DNA from: Bradyrhizobium sp. SZCCHNS1050 | GTDB lineage: Bacteria > Pseudomonadota > Alphaproteobacteria > Rhizobiales > Xanthobacteraceae | Length of the DNA: 64,000 nt | Assembly: GCF_032484785.1 (NCBI RefSeq) | Contig: NZ_JAUETR010000002.1 | Location: 62,001-126,000 of the forward strand | Direction: 5' to 3' | In this document: positions 38,155-47,359 of the stretch, one piece after another | Layout of the letters: every line of letters begins with the position of its first letter | Position numbering within the stretch: the first letter of the stretch is position 1 | Notes under the pieces: model-generated | Seen by the model: the letters and a program-made list of their open reading frames with translations, nothing else | Told to the model about the DNA's origin: nothing | Databases searched by the model: none | Program-made: the position numbers and the translations under genes

Positions 38155-41100
38155 ATGTCCAGCGCCGGATTCGTCCATCTCCACGTCCATTCCGCCTATT
38201 CGCTGCTGAAGGGCTCGATCAAGATCGGCAAGCTCGGCGAACTCGCCAAGGCCGACCGCCAGCCGGCGCTGGCGCTGACCGACACCGACAACATGTTCGG
38301 TGCGCTCGAATTCTCCGACAAGATGGCGAGCTATGGCATCCAGCCGATTGCCGGCTGCGAGCTCGCCATCGATTTCGGCGACATGGACCCGAATGCCCGC
38401 AATGCCGGCGCGGTCGCGCAGCCCTCGCGAATCGTCCTGCTTGCCGCACGCGAGGAGGGCTACCGCCACCTGATGCGGCTGAACTCGCGCGCCTTCCTGG
38501 AGACGCCGACGCACCAGGCGCCGCACATCAAGTTCGAGTGGCTGAACGAGGGTGTCGATGGTCTGATCGCGCTCACGGGCGGGCCCGATGGGCCGATCTC
38601 GCTCGCGATCCAGCACGACATGGCGGCACTTGCGACGCAGCGCTGCGAGCGGCTGGCAAGCCTGTTCGGCGACCGCCTCTACATCGAGCTGCAGCGCCAC
38701 GGCGTCGACCGCGAGCGCCGCGTCGAAGGCGGCCTGATCGATATCGCCTATGGCAAGGGCCTGCCGCTGGTCGCGACCAACGAGCCGTATTTCGCGACCG
38801 CCGACGACTACGAGGCGCATGATGCGCTGCTGTGCATCGCCGGCGGCCATCTGATCGCCGACACCGAGCGCGTGCAGCTGACGCCGGATCACCGCTTCAA
38901 GACCCGTGCCGAGATGGCGGTGCTGTTCGCCGACCTTCCGGAGGCCTTGGCCTCGACGGTCGAGATCGCCGAGCGCTGTTCGTACCGGCCGCGGACGCGC
39001 AAGCCGATCCTGCCGTTCTTCACGGTCGGCGCCGGCACCGGCAGCGATGCCGTGGACGCCGCCAGCGCCGAGGCCGCCGAGCTGAAGCGACAGGCGGAGG
39101 AGGGTCTGGAGCGGCGCCTCAAGGTGCACGGCATGGCGCCGGGCATGACCGAGGAGGACTATCAGAAGCGGCTCGCCTTCGAGCTCGACGTCATCATGCG
39201 CATGAAGTACGCGGGCTACTTCCTGATCGTGTCGGACTTCATCAAATGGGCCAAGGCGCACGGCATCCCGGTGGGACCGGGCCGCGGCTCCGGTGCAGGC
39301 TCGCTGGTCGCCTGGGTCTTGACCATCACCGACCTCGACCCGATGCGGTTCGCGCTGCTGTTCGAGCGCTTCCTCAATCCCGAGCGCGTCTCGATGCCGG
39401 ACTTCGACATCGACTTCTGCCAGGACCGCCGCGGCGAGGTGATCTCCTACGTGCAGCAGCGCTACGGCCGCGACCAGGTGGCGCAGATCATCACCTTCGG
39501 CACGCTGCAGGCGCGCGGTGTGCTGCGCGACGTCGGCCGCGTGCTGCAGATGCCCTACGGGCAGGTCGACAAGCTCACCAAGCTGGTGCCGCAGAATCCG
39601 GCCGCGCCGGTGACGCTCGCCGCCGCGATCGAGGGCGAGCCGAAGCTGCAGGCCTTCCGCGACGAGGACCCAGTGGTGGCGCGCGCCTTCGACATCGCGA
39701 TGCGCCTCGAAGGCCTGACGCGGCATGCCTCGACCCACGCCGCCGGCATCGTCATCGGCGACCGGCCGCTGAGCGAGCTGGTGCCGATGTATCGCGATCC
39801 AAAATCGGACATGCCGGTCACCCAGTTCAACATGAAGTGGGTCGAGCCCGCCGGCCTCGTCAAGTTCGACTTCCTCGGCCTGAAGACGCTGACCGTGCTC
39901 GACGTCGCCGTGAAGCTGCTGAAGCAGCGCGACGTCCACGTCGATCTCGCGACCCTGCCGATCGACGACGCGCCGAGCTATCAGATGCTGGCGCGGGGCG
40001 ACGTGGTCGGCGTGTTCCAGGTTGAAAGCCAGGGCATGCGGCGTGCGCTGATCGACATGCGCCCGGACCGCTTCGAGGACATCATCGCGCTGGTGGCGCT
40101 GTATCGTCCCGGTCCGATGGCCAACATCCCGACCTACTGCGCCCGCAAGCACGGCGAGGAGGAGCCGGAATATCTGCACCCGATCCTGGAGCCGATCCTG
40201 AAGGAGACCTTCGGCGTCATCATCTACCAGGAGCAGGTGATGCAGGTCGCGCAGCAGATGTCCGGCTATTCGCTCGGCGAAGCCGACCTCCTGCGGCGCG
40301 CCATGGGCAAGAAGATCCGCGCCGAGATGGACAAGCAGCGCGTCCGCTTCGTCGAAGGCGCCGTCAAGAACGGCGTGCCGAAGGACCAGGCCGACACGAT
40401 CTTCGACCTGCTCGCCAAATTCGCCGACTACGGCTTCAACAAGTCGCACGCGGCCGCCTATGCGCTGGTGTCCTACCACACCGCCTACATGAAGGCGCAT
40501 TATCCGGTGGAGTTCATCGCGGCGTCGATGACGCTCGATCTCAACAACACCGACAAGCTCTCGGAATTTCGTGCCGAGGCGCAGCGCCTCGGCATCAAGG
40601 TCGAGCCGCCGTCGATCAACCGCTCGGGGCCGACCTTCGAGGTCAGCGGCAACACCATCTTCTACGCGCTCGCGGCGTTGAAGGGCGTCGGCCCGCAGGC
40701 GATCGAGATGATCGTCGAGGCCCGCAACAAGGGCGGCCCGTTCACCTCGCTCGCCGACTTCGCCTCTCGCGTCAATCCGCGCGCGATCAACAAGCGCATC
40801 ATCGAGACGTTGGCGGCGGCCGGTGCGTTCGACGTGCTCGACAAGAACCGCGCGCGGGTGTTCGCCGGCGCGGACGCGATCGTCGCCGCCTGCCAGCGCG
40901 CGCACGAGGCCGCCACCTCCGGCCAGAACGACATGTTCGGCAACGCCGCCGATGCGCCCGCGATCATCCTGCCGAACATCGAGAACTGGCTGCCGGCCGA
41001 GCGTCTGCGGCGCGAATATGATGCGATCGGCTTCTTCCTGTCGGGCCATCCGCTCGACGACTACGCGGCGGCGCTGAAGCGCCTGCGCGTGCAGAGCTGG

Positions 41101-41685
41101 GCCGAGTTTTCGCGTGCGGTGAAGACCGGCGCGACTGCGGGCAAGGTTGCCGCCACCGTGGTGTCGCGCATGGAGCGGCGCACCAAGACCGGCAACAAGA
41201 TGGGCATCATGGGTCTGTCGGATCCGACCGGCCATTTCGAGGCCGTGCTGTTCTCTGAGGGCCTCGCACAATATCGCGACGTGCTCGAGCCGGGCGCGGC
41301 GGTGCTGCTGCAGCTCGGCGCCGAGCTGCAGGGCGAGGATGTCCGCGCGCGGGTGCTGCATGCCGAGCCGCTCGATGATGCCGCCGCCAAGACGCAGCGC
41401 GGATTGCGCATCTTCCTGCGCGACACCAAGCCGCTCGATTCCATCGTCAAGCGCCTGCAGGGGCCGGAAGGTGCCGCGGTCAATGGCAACGGGGCGATCG
41501 CCAAGAGCGCCGCGCCGCCCTTGGCGCCCCGCACCGCAGCAGGCGAAGGCGAGGTGTCGCTGGTCATGATGCTGGACCTCGAAACCGAGGTCGAGATGAA
41601 ACTGCCGGGGCGCTTCAAGGTTTCGCCACAAATCGCAGGTGCCATCAAGGCGGTGACCGGCGTGGTCGACGTGCAGCAGCTGTAA
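38155..41685 (+). CDS. dnaE: DNA polymerase III subunit alpha
   Basis: 1176 residues, the length of the replicative DnaE1 and not of the shorter error-prone DnaE2. An N-terminal PHP domain begins FVHLHVHSAYSLLKGS. The polymerase core contains the catalytic aspartates in MPDFDIDFCQDRRGEV (from residue 414), GPGRGSGAGSLVAW, and THAAGIVIGD. A helix-hairpin-helix region (ALKGVGPQAIEMIVEARN) and an OB-fold (KMGIMGLSDPTGHFEAVLF) follow. It copies the chromosome in the replisome. The ribosome site is weak (GGCGAG). An SOS-controlled transcript could run into it. Confidence 0.97.
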   Translation: MSSAGFVHLHVHSAYSLLKGSIKIGKLGELAKADRQPALALTDTDNMFGALEFSDKMASYGIQPIAGCELAIDFGDMDPNARNAGAVAQPSRIVLLAAREEGYRHLMRLNSRAFLETPTHQAPHIKFEWLNEGVDGLIALTGGPDGPISLAIQHDMAALATQRCERLASLFGDRLYIELQRHGVDRERRVEGGLIDIAYGKGLPLVATNEPYFATADDYEAHDALLCIAGGHLIADTERVQLTPDHRFKTRAEMAVLFADLPEALASTVEIAERCSYRPRTRKPILPFFTVGAGTGSDAVDAASAEAAELKRQAEEGLERRLKVHGMAPGMTEEDYQKRLAFELDVIMRMKYAGYFLIVSDFIKWAKAHGIPVGPGRGSGAGSLVAWVLTITDLDPMRFALLFERFLNPERVSMPDFDIDFCQDRRGEVISYVQQRYGRDQVAQIITFGTLQARGVLRDVGRVLQMPYGQVDKLTKLVPQNPAAPVTLAAAIEGEPKLQAFRDEDPVVARAFDIAMRLEGLTRHASTHAAGIVIGDRPLSELVPMYRDPKSDMPVTQFNMKWVEPAGLVKFDFLGLKTLTVLDVAVKLLKQRDVHVDLATLPIDDAPSYQMLARGDVVGVFQVESQGMRRALIDMRPDRFEDIIALVALYRPGPMANIPTYCARKHGEEEPEYLHPILEPILKETFGVIIYQEQVMQVAQQMSGYSLGEADLLRRAMGKKIRAEMDKQRVRFVEGAVKNGVPKDQADTIFDLLAKFADYGFNKSHAAAYALVSYHTAYMKAHYPVEFIAASMTLDLNNTDKLSEFRAEAQRLGIKVEPPSINRSGPTFEVSGNTIFYALAALKGVGPQAIEMIVEARNKGGPFTSLADFASRVNPRAINKRIIETLAAAGAFDVLDKNRARVFAGADAIVAACQRAHEAATSGQNDMFGNAADAPAIILPNIENWLPAERLRREYDAIGFFLSGHPLDDYAAALKRLRVQSWAEFSRAVKTGATAGKVAATVVSRMERRTKTGNKMGIMGLSDPTGHFEAVLFSEGLAQYRDVLEPGAAVLLQLGAELQGEDVRARVLHAEPLDDAAAKTQRGLRIFLRDTKPLDSIVKRLQGPEGAAVNGNGAIAKSAAPPLAPRTAAGEGEVSLVMMLDLETEVEMKLPGRFKVSPQIAGAIKAVTGVVDVQQL

Positions 41686-41855
41686 TCGAGGCGATCGTTC
41701 CGCTGGAGCGGCTGCGTTCGGCGATCTTGCTGGTCGAACGGGGGGACGAGGAACAAAAAAGCTGCGCGTGGGCTGTACGGACATGCCTCCGTTCAACCGC
41801 GGTTCAGCCATTCTCCCGCTGAATCCGCGGCGGGTGCCTCGAAGGGGCTTGAACC

Positions 41856-44159
41856 ATGCGCTTGACCAAGATCACCGCGAAGATCGTCCTGAGTGTCTCG
41901 CTCTGCCTGCTCGCCTTGGCGGCCTTGCCGCGGCTTGCCGCAGCGCAGCAGCCCGGCGCCGAAAAGCGTATCGCTCTGGTGATCGGCAACGGGGCCTATG
42001 CCAAGGGCCCGCTGGCGACGGCGGCCAACGACGCCGGCCTGATCGCGCAGACGCTGCAGGCCGCGGGCTTCGATGTGGTCGGCGCGCGCGATCTCGATGC
42101 CGACACGCTGCGCAAGAGCTTTCGCGATTTCATTCACAAGGCCCAGTCAGCCGACACCAACACCGTCGCGATGGTCTATCTGGCCGGCTACGGCATGCAG
42201 CTCGCCGGCGAGAACTATTTTCTTCCCGTCGACGCCAACATCGGCAGCGACGTCGACATTCCGACCGAAGGCCTGCGCCTCAGCGACTACATCCGCCAGC
42301 TTGCGGCGACGCCGGTGAAGGCCAGCGTCGTGGTGCTCGATGCCGCCCGCCAGCAGCCCTTCATCGCCAGCGGTCCGGCGATCGCCGGCGGCCTGGCGCT
42401 GGTTGAGCCCGATGCCAACATGCTGATCGCCTTCAATGCGGCGCCGGGCACGATCGCGCCGAACGAGACCGGCGCCTACGGCGTCTACGCGCGCTCGCTC
42501 GCGGAGATGATCCGCACCGGCGGCCTGTCGCTGCCGGAGGTGTTCGACCGGCTGCGGCTGCGCGTCAACGAGGAGACCAAGGGCGCGCAGGTGCCGTGGG
42601 ATGCGCAGAAGATCCAGGCCGCCTTCACCTTCTTCGAGCGGGCGCCGGACGCGCCCGCCACGCCGGATTCGCCGGAGCAGACCGCGGCGCTGCGCTCGCG
42701 CCCGATCCGCGAGCTGCCGGTGCAGGAGGCCTATGCCGCGGCGCTGGAGCGCGACACGCTGCAGGGCTATGAGGATTTCATCGCCGCCTATCCGAGCGAC
42801 CCGCTGGCGCGGCGCGTGCGCGCCCTCGTCGCCGCTCGCCGCGAGGCGCTGACCTGGCGACGGACGTTTCGCACCGACAGCCCGGAGGCCTATTGGTCCT
42901 ACCTGAAGCGCTATCCCTATGGCGCGCATGCCGAGGACGCCCGGCGGCGGCTGGCGATGTTGTCGGCACAGCCGGCGCCGCCGCCGACCTTCGCGATGAT
43001 CGAATATGACGTGCCGCCGCCGCCGCTCGACGAGGTGATCTATGTCGAACGTCCGGTGCTGCTGTTCTCGGATCCCGAATTCGATTTCGTGCCGCCGCCC
43101 CCGCCGCCGGTCTACATCCTGCCGCCGCCTCTGCCGGAGTTCGTGGAGCTGCCGCCGCCGTTCGCTCCGGTCGGCCTGTTCATCCTGCCGCGGCCGGTGT
43201 TCGTGCCGATCCCGGTCTATGTCCGGCCGCCGGCTTTCGTTGCCCCGCCGCCGAACAACATCATCTACCAGAACATCCACAACCCGACCGTCATCAACAC
43301 CGTGATCAATCGTCCGGCGCCGCCGGCCGCGCCGATCACTGCCGGCCCCGCGGCCGTGACGACGCCGGCCGTGGCGGTGGCACCGGCCCTGCCGCCGGCC
43401 GTCGCGCAGCGCGCCACGCTGATCCAGCAGGGCAAGGTCCCGCCGCCGGGAGGACCGCTCACCAATCCCACGGTCCGGCCCGGTGCAGCACCGGCCATTC
43501 AGGCCAACGCTCCGCCGGGCGGACCCTCGCCGGCCATGACGGGACCCGGGCAGGGGCATGCCAATGTCAATCCGCTGCCGGTGCCCGGTCGCGGTGGTCC
43601 GCCGGTGCCACCATCGGTTCAGGCTCCTAGTCTGCGCCAGCCGGCACCGGCATCGCCCTCTGCCGCGCTGCCACCGCCCGCGCGCCAGGATCTGCGCGCG
43701 AACCGCACGCCGCCGGGCGCAGTCGTGCCGCAGCCCGCAAGGCCATCGGTGACGCCGTCCCGTCCGGTCATGCCGTCAGCCGTTCCGCGCGGGCCTGAGG
43801 TGAGCCCGCGCATTCAGCAGGCGACGCCACCGCAGATCCAGCGCCGCCCGCCGCCACCACCGGCGACGGCGCGTCTGAGCCCGCCACCGGCGCCGCCACG
43901 ACCGCCGGTTGCACCGATGGTTCGGGCGGCTCCGCCACCTCGGCCGGCGCCACCGCCGCCGCAAGTCATGCGTCCGTCCGCTCCGCCACCGATGGCGCGT
44001 CCTGCGCCTCCACCGCAGATGGCGCGTCCCAGTCCGCCGCCGATGGCCGCCGTGGCCCGGCCGGCGCCGCCGCCGATGGCGCGGCCCGCGCCGCCGCCGC
44101 CACGTCCGGCGGCCCCGCCGCCGGGCAAGAGATGTCCGCCGAACGTCCCGCATTGCTGA
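41856..44159 (+). CDS. exported pseudo-caspase with proline-rich tail
   Basis: 767 residues with a signal peptide (residues 1-30, cleaved near LAAAQQ). Residues about 36-270 form a caspase-like (peptidase C14) domain: KRIALVIGNGAYAKG, then GENYFLPVDANI. The two catalytic residues are replaced: the His of the usual SGHG is Y112 (LAGYGMQ), and the Cys of the usual DACR is A164 (LDAARQQ). So peptidase activity is not expected. Residues about 290-370 have helical repeats (QGYEDFIAAYPSDPLARRV, YWSYLKRYPYGAHAEDARR). From about residue 372 the protein is a long Pro/Ala-rich tail with MARPAPPP-type repeats and a C-terminal CPPNVPHC. A protease gene follows 128 bases downstream. Confidence 0.87.
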   Translation: MRLTKITAKIVLSVSLCLLALAALPRLAAAQQPGAEKRIALVIGNGAYAKGPLATAANDAGLIAQTLQAAGFDVVGARDLDADTLRKSFRDFIHKAQSADTNTVAMVYLAGYGMQLAGENYFLPVDANIGSDVDIPTEGLRLSDYIRQLAATPVKASVVVLDAARQQPFIASGPAIAGGLALVEPDANMLIAFNAAPGTIAPNETGAYGVYARSLAEMIRTGGLSLPEVFDRLRLRVNEETKGAQVPWDAQKIQAAFTFFERAPDAPATPDSPEQTAALRSRPIRELPVQEAYAAALERDTLQGYEDFIAAYPSDPLARRVRALVAARREALTWRRTFRTDSPEAYWSYLKRYPYGAHAEDARRRLAMLSAQPAPPPTFAMIEYDVPPPPLDEVIYVERPVLLFSDPEFDFVPPPPPPVYILPPPLPEFVELPPPFAPVGLFILPRPVFVPIPVYVRPPAFVAPPPNNIIYQNIHNPTVINTVINRPAPPAAPITAGPAAVTTPAVAVAPALPPAVAQRATLIQQGKVPPPGGPLTNPTVRPGAAPAIQANAPPGGPSPAMTGPGQGHANVNPLPVPGRGGPPVPPSVQAPSLRQPAPASPSAALPPPARQDLRANRTPPGAVVPQPARPSVTPSRPVMPSAVPRGPEVSPRIQQATPPQIQRRPPPPPATARLSPPPAPPRPPVAPMVRAAPPPRPAPPPPQVMRPSAPPPMARPAPPPQMARPSPPPMAAVARPAPPPMARPAPPPPRPAAPPPGKRCPPNVPHC

Positions 44160-44287
44160 GCCGCGGCGCGTTGGCCTGAGGTCGGCGCGGTTGCAACATC
44201 GGCCTGTTTTCGATATGGCCGGACCGCCGGACTGATCGATCGTGGGCGCAGGACGTCGGCGGCCGACGACGTGTTGCGGGGGCATCA

Positions 44288-45634
44288 GTGATATCAGCGT
44301 TTGTCGGGACCTTGCGCACGCTGTCTTTGCGAAGCTCAATCATGGCCGCGCTTTGCGGCGTCGGTATCGCCGGCCTGCCATCGCCAAGCGATGCTCAAGC
44401 GCTGCCGGGCGCCGAAGCCGTCTATGCCTCGGCGCCGCCGCGCCTGCTCCAGATCCGCACGCTCGTGGCCGATGCCGGCCGCCAGACCTCGACCGGATCC
44501 GGCTTTCTGGTCTCCGCCGACGGGCTCGCGGTCACGAACTATCACGTTGTGTCGGATGCAGCACTCGAGCCGAAGACATACCGGCTCGAATATACGGGAG
44601 CCGATGGCACGCAGGGCGGCGTCACGTTGCTCGCTGTCGACCTGCCCAACGATCTCGCGCTCGTTCGCGTCGACAAGCAGAACGCGCCGTTCTTTTCGTT
44701 CGACAAGGCCGCGCTCGACGGCAGCCTGCCGAAAGGCGAGCGGCTCTATTCGCTCGGCAACCCGCTCGACCTCGGCTTCACCATCATCGAGGGAACGTAT
44801 AACGGTCTCGTCGAGCACAGCTACAACGATCACATCCATTTCACCGGCGCGCTCAATCCCGGCATGAGCGGCGGGCCCGCGGTGAATGCGCAAGGCCAGG
44901 TGGTCGGCATCAACGTCGCCACGCGCCGCGGCGGCCAGCTCATCAGCTTCCTGGTGCCCGCCCGCTTCGCGGCCGCGCTCCTGGCGCGCGGCCAGGATGC
45001 CAGGCCGGCGGCGGCCGATCTGCACAAGGACGTGATCGCGCAGCTTACGAGCTGGCGTGGAGCGCTCTACAAGTCGCTGGGCGAGGAGGGCTTCCGCGAT
45101 CGGGTGTTCGGCTCCTATCAGGCGCCGGAGACGCGCGCGGGCTGGTTCGAATGCTGGGCGAGCACCAATGCCAGCGCGTCGCCGAAGCCGCGCGCCAGCA
45201 TCAATTCGACCAGTTGCAAGGCCGAGGCCAGCGTCTATGTCGCGTCCGACCTCAACACCGGCGTGGTCGAGGTCAGCCACTCCTACGCGAAATCGATCGA
45301 CCTCAATCAATTCCAGTTCGCGACCGTGCTGACGCAGCTGGCGCAGCCGCGACTCACCCAGGGCGGCTCGTTCCGCAAATGGTACACGCCGCAGCATTGC
45401 CATGCCGATTTCGTCGGCGTGACGCCGGCGGCCGCTCATCCGCCGCTACGCGTGCTGTGGTGCGCGCAGGGCTATCGCGAGTTCGACGGCCTCTATGACG
45501 TCGTGCTGGTCGCGGTGACGCAGGACCATGCCGACGAGGCGCTGGTGTCGCGGCTGAACCTGCAGGCGATCGCCTATGACGACGCCTTGCGCCTCGGCAA
45601 GAGCTTCCTCGAACGCCTGCAGGTCGCACGATGA
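44288..45634 (+). CDS. exported trypsin-like serine protease
   Basis: 448 residues from GTG 44288; ATG 44342 is an alternative start that keeps most of the signal sequence (MAALCGVGIAGLPSP). The S1 protease domain spans residues about 55-250 with an intact triad, H86 (VTNYHVVS), D122 (PNDLALVRVD) and S194 (NPGMSGGPAV), as in DegP-type enzymes. No PDZ domain is seen. The C-terminal half (from about 255) is a separate domain with paired cysteines (WFECWAS, NSTSCKAE, HCHADF, LWCAQG). It is translationally coupled to the FHA gene (ATGA), so the two probably work together in the envelope. Confidence 0.87.
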   Translation: MISAFVGTLRTLSLRSSIMAALCGVGIAGLPSPSDAQALPGAEAVYASAPPRLLQIRTLVADAGRQTSTGSGFLVSADGLAVTNYHVVSDAALEPKTYRLEYTGADGTQGGVTLLAVDLPNDLALVRVDKQNAPFFSFDKAALDGSLPKGERLYSLGNPLDLGFTIIEGTYNGLVEHSYNDHIHFTGALNPGMSGGPAVNAQGQVVGINVATRRGGQLISFLVPARFAAALLARGQDARPAAADLHKDVIAQLTSWRGALYKSLGEEGFRDRVFGSYQAPETRAGWFECWASTNASASPKPRASINSTSCKAEASVYVASDLNTGVVEVSHSYAKSIDLNQFQFATVLTQLAQPRLTQGGSFRKWYTPQHCHADFVGVTPAAAHPPLRVLWCAQGYREFDGLYDVVLVAVTQDHADEALVSRLNLQAIAYDDALRLGKSFLERLQVAR

Positions 45635-46593
45635 TCTGGATCGAGATCCTCTCCAAGCATCGCGACGTCGCCGGCCGCTTCCGCGTCGATGCCGCCGAGA
45701 TCAGCATCGGCCGCGGCTACGACAATCACGTCATCCTCGACGATCCCTATGTCGCCGCGCGCCATGTGCGAATTTTCCGCGACGGCGAGGGGCGCCTGGT
45801 CGCCGAGGATCTCGGCAGTGCCAATGGCCTCTTTCTCGATCGCGGCAAGAGCCGGAAGCCGCAGCTCGTCCTCGACGGCGCCAAGCCGATCCGGATCGGC
45901 CAGACGCTGCTTCGGATCCGCGACGCCGGCCATGCCGTCGAGCCGGAGCGGCTCGCGGGCTCCGAACGCGGGGCGCTGCCGATCATCGCCGCGATCGCCC
46001 TCGGTGTCGTCCTGCTCGCGATCAACGCGGTGATGACCTGGTTTGCGCAGACCTCCGAGGCGCATCTGTCCGATTATCTTGTGCCGACCGTCACGATGAT
46101 CGGGGTGGTCGTCGCATGGGTTGGCGTCTGGGCGCTGCTGGCGCGGCTGTTTTCCGGCCGCTCGCATTTTCTGCGCCACCTCCTGATCGCGCAGGCGGGT
46201 CTGATTGCGTTCTGGGTCTACAGCGAGTTCGCCCAGATTGCCTCGTTCGCCCTGACCTGGAGCGCTGTCTTCACCTACGGCTACGTCGTTTCGTGGATCG
46301 TTCTCGCCGCGACCTGCTTGCTGCATCTGCGTGAGGTCGGACGCACCCATATGCTCGCCAAGGGCCTGGTGGTCGGCCTTTTGCTGGTGGTCGCGATCGC
46401 GATCCAGACCGTGCAGCGGTCGGAGGCGTTGGCGAATTCCGGCCGTCCCAATGTCAGCCACGTGCTGATGCCGCCGTCCCTGCGCCTGGTCCCGGTGCAG
46501 GACGAGCAGACCTTCTTCGAAGACGCCGCGCGGCTGAGGGCGAAGCTCGATGCCGACCGCGCCGCGCTGGCCCCGGCCGGTGTGGAGCGCTGA
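45631..46593 (+). CDS. FHA-domain integral membrane protein
   Basis: 320 residues, starting inside the protease stop. The FHA domain covers residues about 5-100 at the cytoplasmic N-terminus: G27-R28 (ISIGRG), R44-H45 (YVAARHVRI) and N65-G66 (SANGLFLD). The serine that usually contacts phosphothreonine (before the RRH-type motif) is A42 here. About five membrane spans follow from residue 115 (LPIIAAIALGVVLLAINAV) to 252, and a periplasmic C-terminal tail ends the protein. It may link cytoplasmic phosphorylation signals to the exported protease; that is inference from gene coupling. Confidence 0.85.
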   Translation: MIWIEILSKHRDVAGRFRVDAAEISIGRGYDNHVILDDPYVAARHVRIFRDGEGRLVAEDLGSANGLFLDRGKSRKPQLVLDGAKPIRIGQTLLRIRDAGHAVEPERLAGSERGALPIIAAIALGVVLLAINAVMTWFAQTSEAHLSDYLVPTVTMIGVVVAWVGVWALLARLFSGRSHFLRHLLIAQAGLIAFWVYSEFAQIASFALTWSAVFTYGYVVSWIVLAATCLLHLREVGRTHMLAKGLVVGLLLVVAIAIQTVQRSEALANSGRPNVSHVLMPPSLRLVPVQDEQTFFEDAARLRAKLDADRAALAPAGVER

Positions 46594-46683
46594 TCACAGT
46601 TCCACTGTCTTTGCTCCCGGAGGTTGAAAGTTCCCTGGTTCCCGTCATAGCCTCGAACCCCGGATTTCTACGGGGAGGGGGCA

Positions 46684-47205
46684 ATGAACAGGCGAGCGCT
46701 GCTGGGATTGGGAGCGGCATTTCTGGTATCAGGATGCCTGACAGGCAAGGAAGGCACCGAATACGCTGTGGTGTCACAGAAGATCGGGGCACCGCGTGCC
46801 GGGCAGTCCCGCATCATCATCATGAGCTTGAAGGATGCCTGGCTGGACCGGACCACGTGCGACGCCAAGGTCGACGGCGTCGCGCTGAGCCGCCTGATCC
46901 CCGGGACCTATGTCTACGTCGACCGGCCGGCCGGTCCGCACCACCTCGTCGCCACCCAGACCCTGTTCCCAGGCGACTCGGTGCTCGATTTCAACACAGA
47001 GCCGGGGCGGACCTATTTCTTCTCGATCAGGCCCAGTGATCGGTCCAGGGCCATGCAGGGCGGCGGCATGGCGTTCGGCCTGCTCGGCATGGGCGTCATG
47101 GCCGCGGCCTCGTCGGGCGCCGACAACAAGGGTCCGGTCGACTTCGTTCCGCTGCAGGAGGGGCAGGCCCGGACGGCGATGGTCGAGCTTCTGCAGGCCG
47201 AATGA
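46684..47205 (+). CDS. DUF2846-type lipoprotein
   Basis: 173 residues with a lipoprotein signal peptide ending in the lipobox LVSGC (C18). Strong ribosome site (GGGGAGGGGG) before ATG 46684. The mature domain begins GKEGTEYAVVSQK and has the DUF2846-like strand SRIIIMSLKDAW and GPHHLVATQ. A Gly/Ala/Met-rich hydrophobic segment (GGGMAFGLLGMGVMAAAS) sits near the C-terminus. The function is unknown. It is anchored to the envelope, 90 bases after the FHA gene, so it could be part of the same unit. Confidence 0.75.
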   Translation: MNRRALLGLGAAFLVSGCLTGKEGTEYAVVSQKIGAPRAGQSRIIIMSLKDAWLDRTTCDAKVDGVALSRLIPGTYVYVDRPAGPHHLVATQTLFPGDSVLDFNTEPGRTYFFSIRPSDRSRAMQGGGMAFGLLGMGVMAAASSGADNKGPVDFVPLQEGQARTAMVELLQAE

Positions 47206-47216
47206 GCCCATTTTCC

Positions 47217-47244
47217 TTGCGTTGCGCCAAAATCCGGCTATATA
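47217..47244 (+). promoter_or_regulatory. probable rpsB promoter
   Basis: TTGCGT (47217-47222) and TATATA (47239-47244) with 16 bases between them. This is the clearest sigma-70-like pair in the vicinity and lies 116 bases before the rpsB start, leaving a leader of about 108 bases that includes a terminator-like hairpin. Confidence 0.65.
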
Positions 47245-47298
47245 GCGCGCCATCTCACACGGAAACTTGGCTCTCCTAGAGGGCGTCCGGTGGCAAGC

Positions 47299-47320
47299 CG
47301 GGCCTTGACGGCCCGTTTTT
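47299..47320 (+). terminator. terminator-like hairpin in the rpsB leader
   Basis: CGGGCC (47299-47304), loop TTGAC, GGCCCG (47310-47315), then five T (47316-47320). It lies downstream of the proposed promoter and 40 bases before rpsB, so it would attenuate rpsB-tsf transcription; it could also end the lipoprotein transcript. Confidence 0.6.
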
Positions 47321-47359
47321 GCTCACGCGTTTCCGGAGGAATCAACCGGAGAATATCCA

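Noticed and set aside
38155..41685. The LexA boxes as evidence for an SOS-type DnaE2 polymerase
   Set aside because: The gene has an intact PHP start (HLHVHS) and 1176 residues, like replicative DnaE1, and no imuA/imuB genes are adjacent.
37951..41811. A 1286-codon minus-strand frame
   Set aside because: It is antisense to dnaE over its whole length and shows no family motif or ribosome site.
43960..44140. Short repeats as a possible CRISPR or tandem-repeat locus
   Set aside because: They are in-frame codon repeats for a Pro/Ala-rich protein tail without spacers of constant length.
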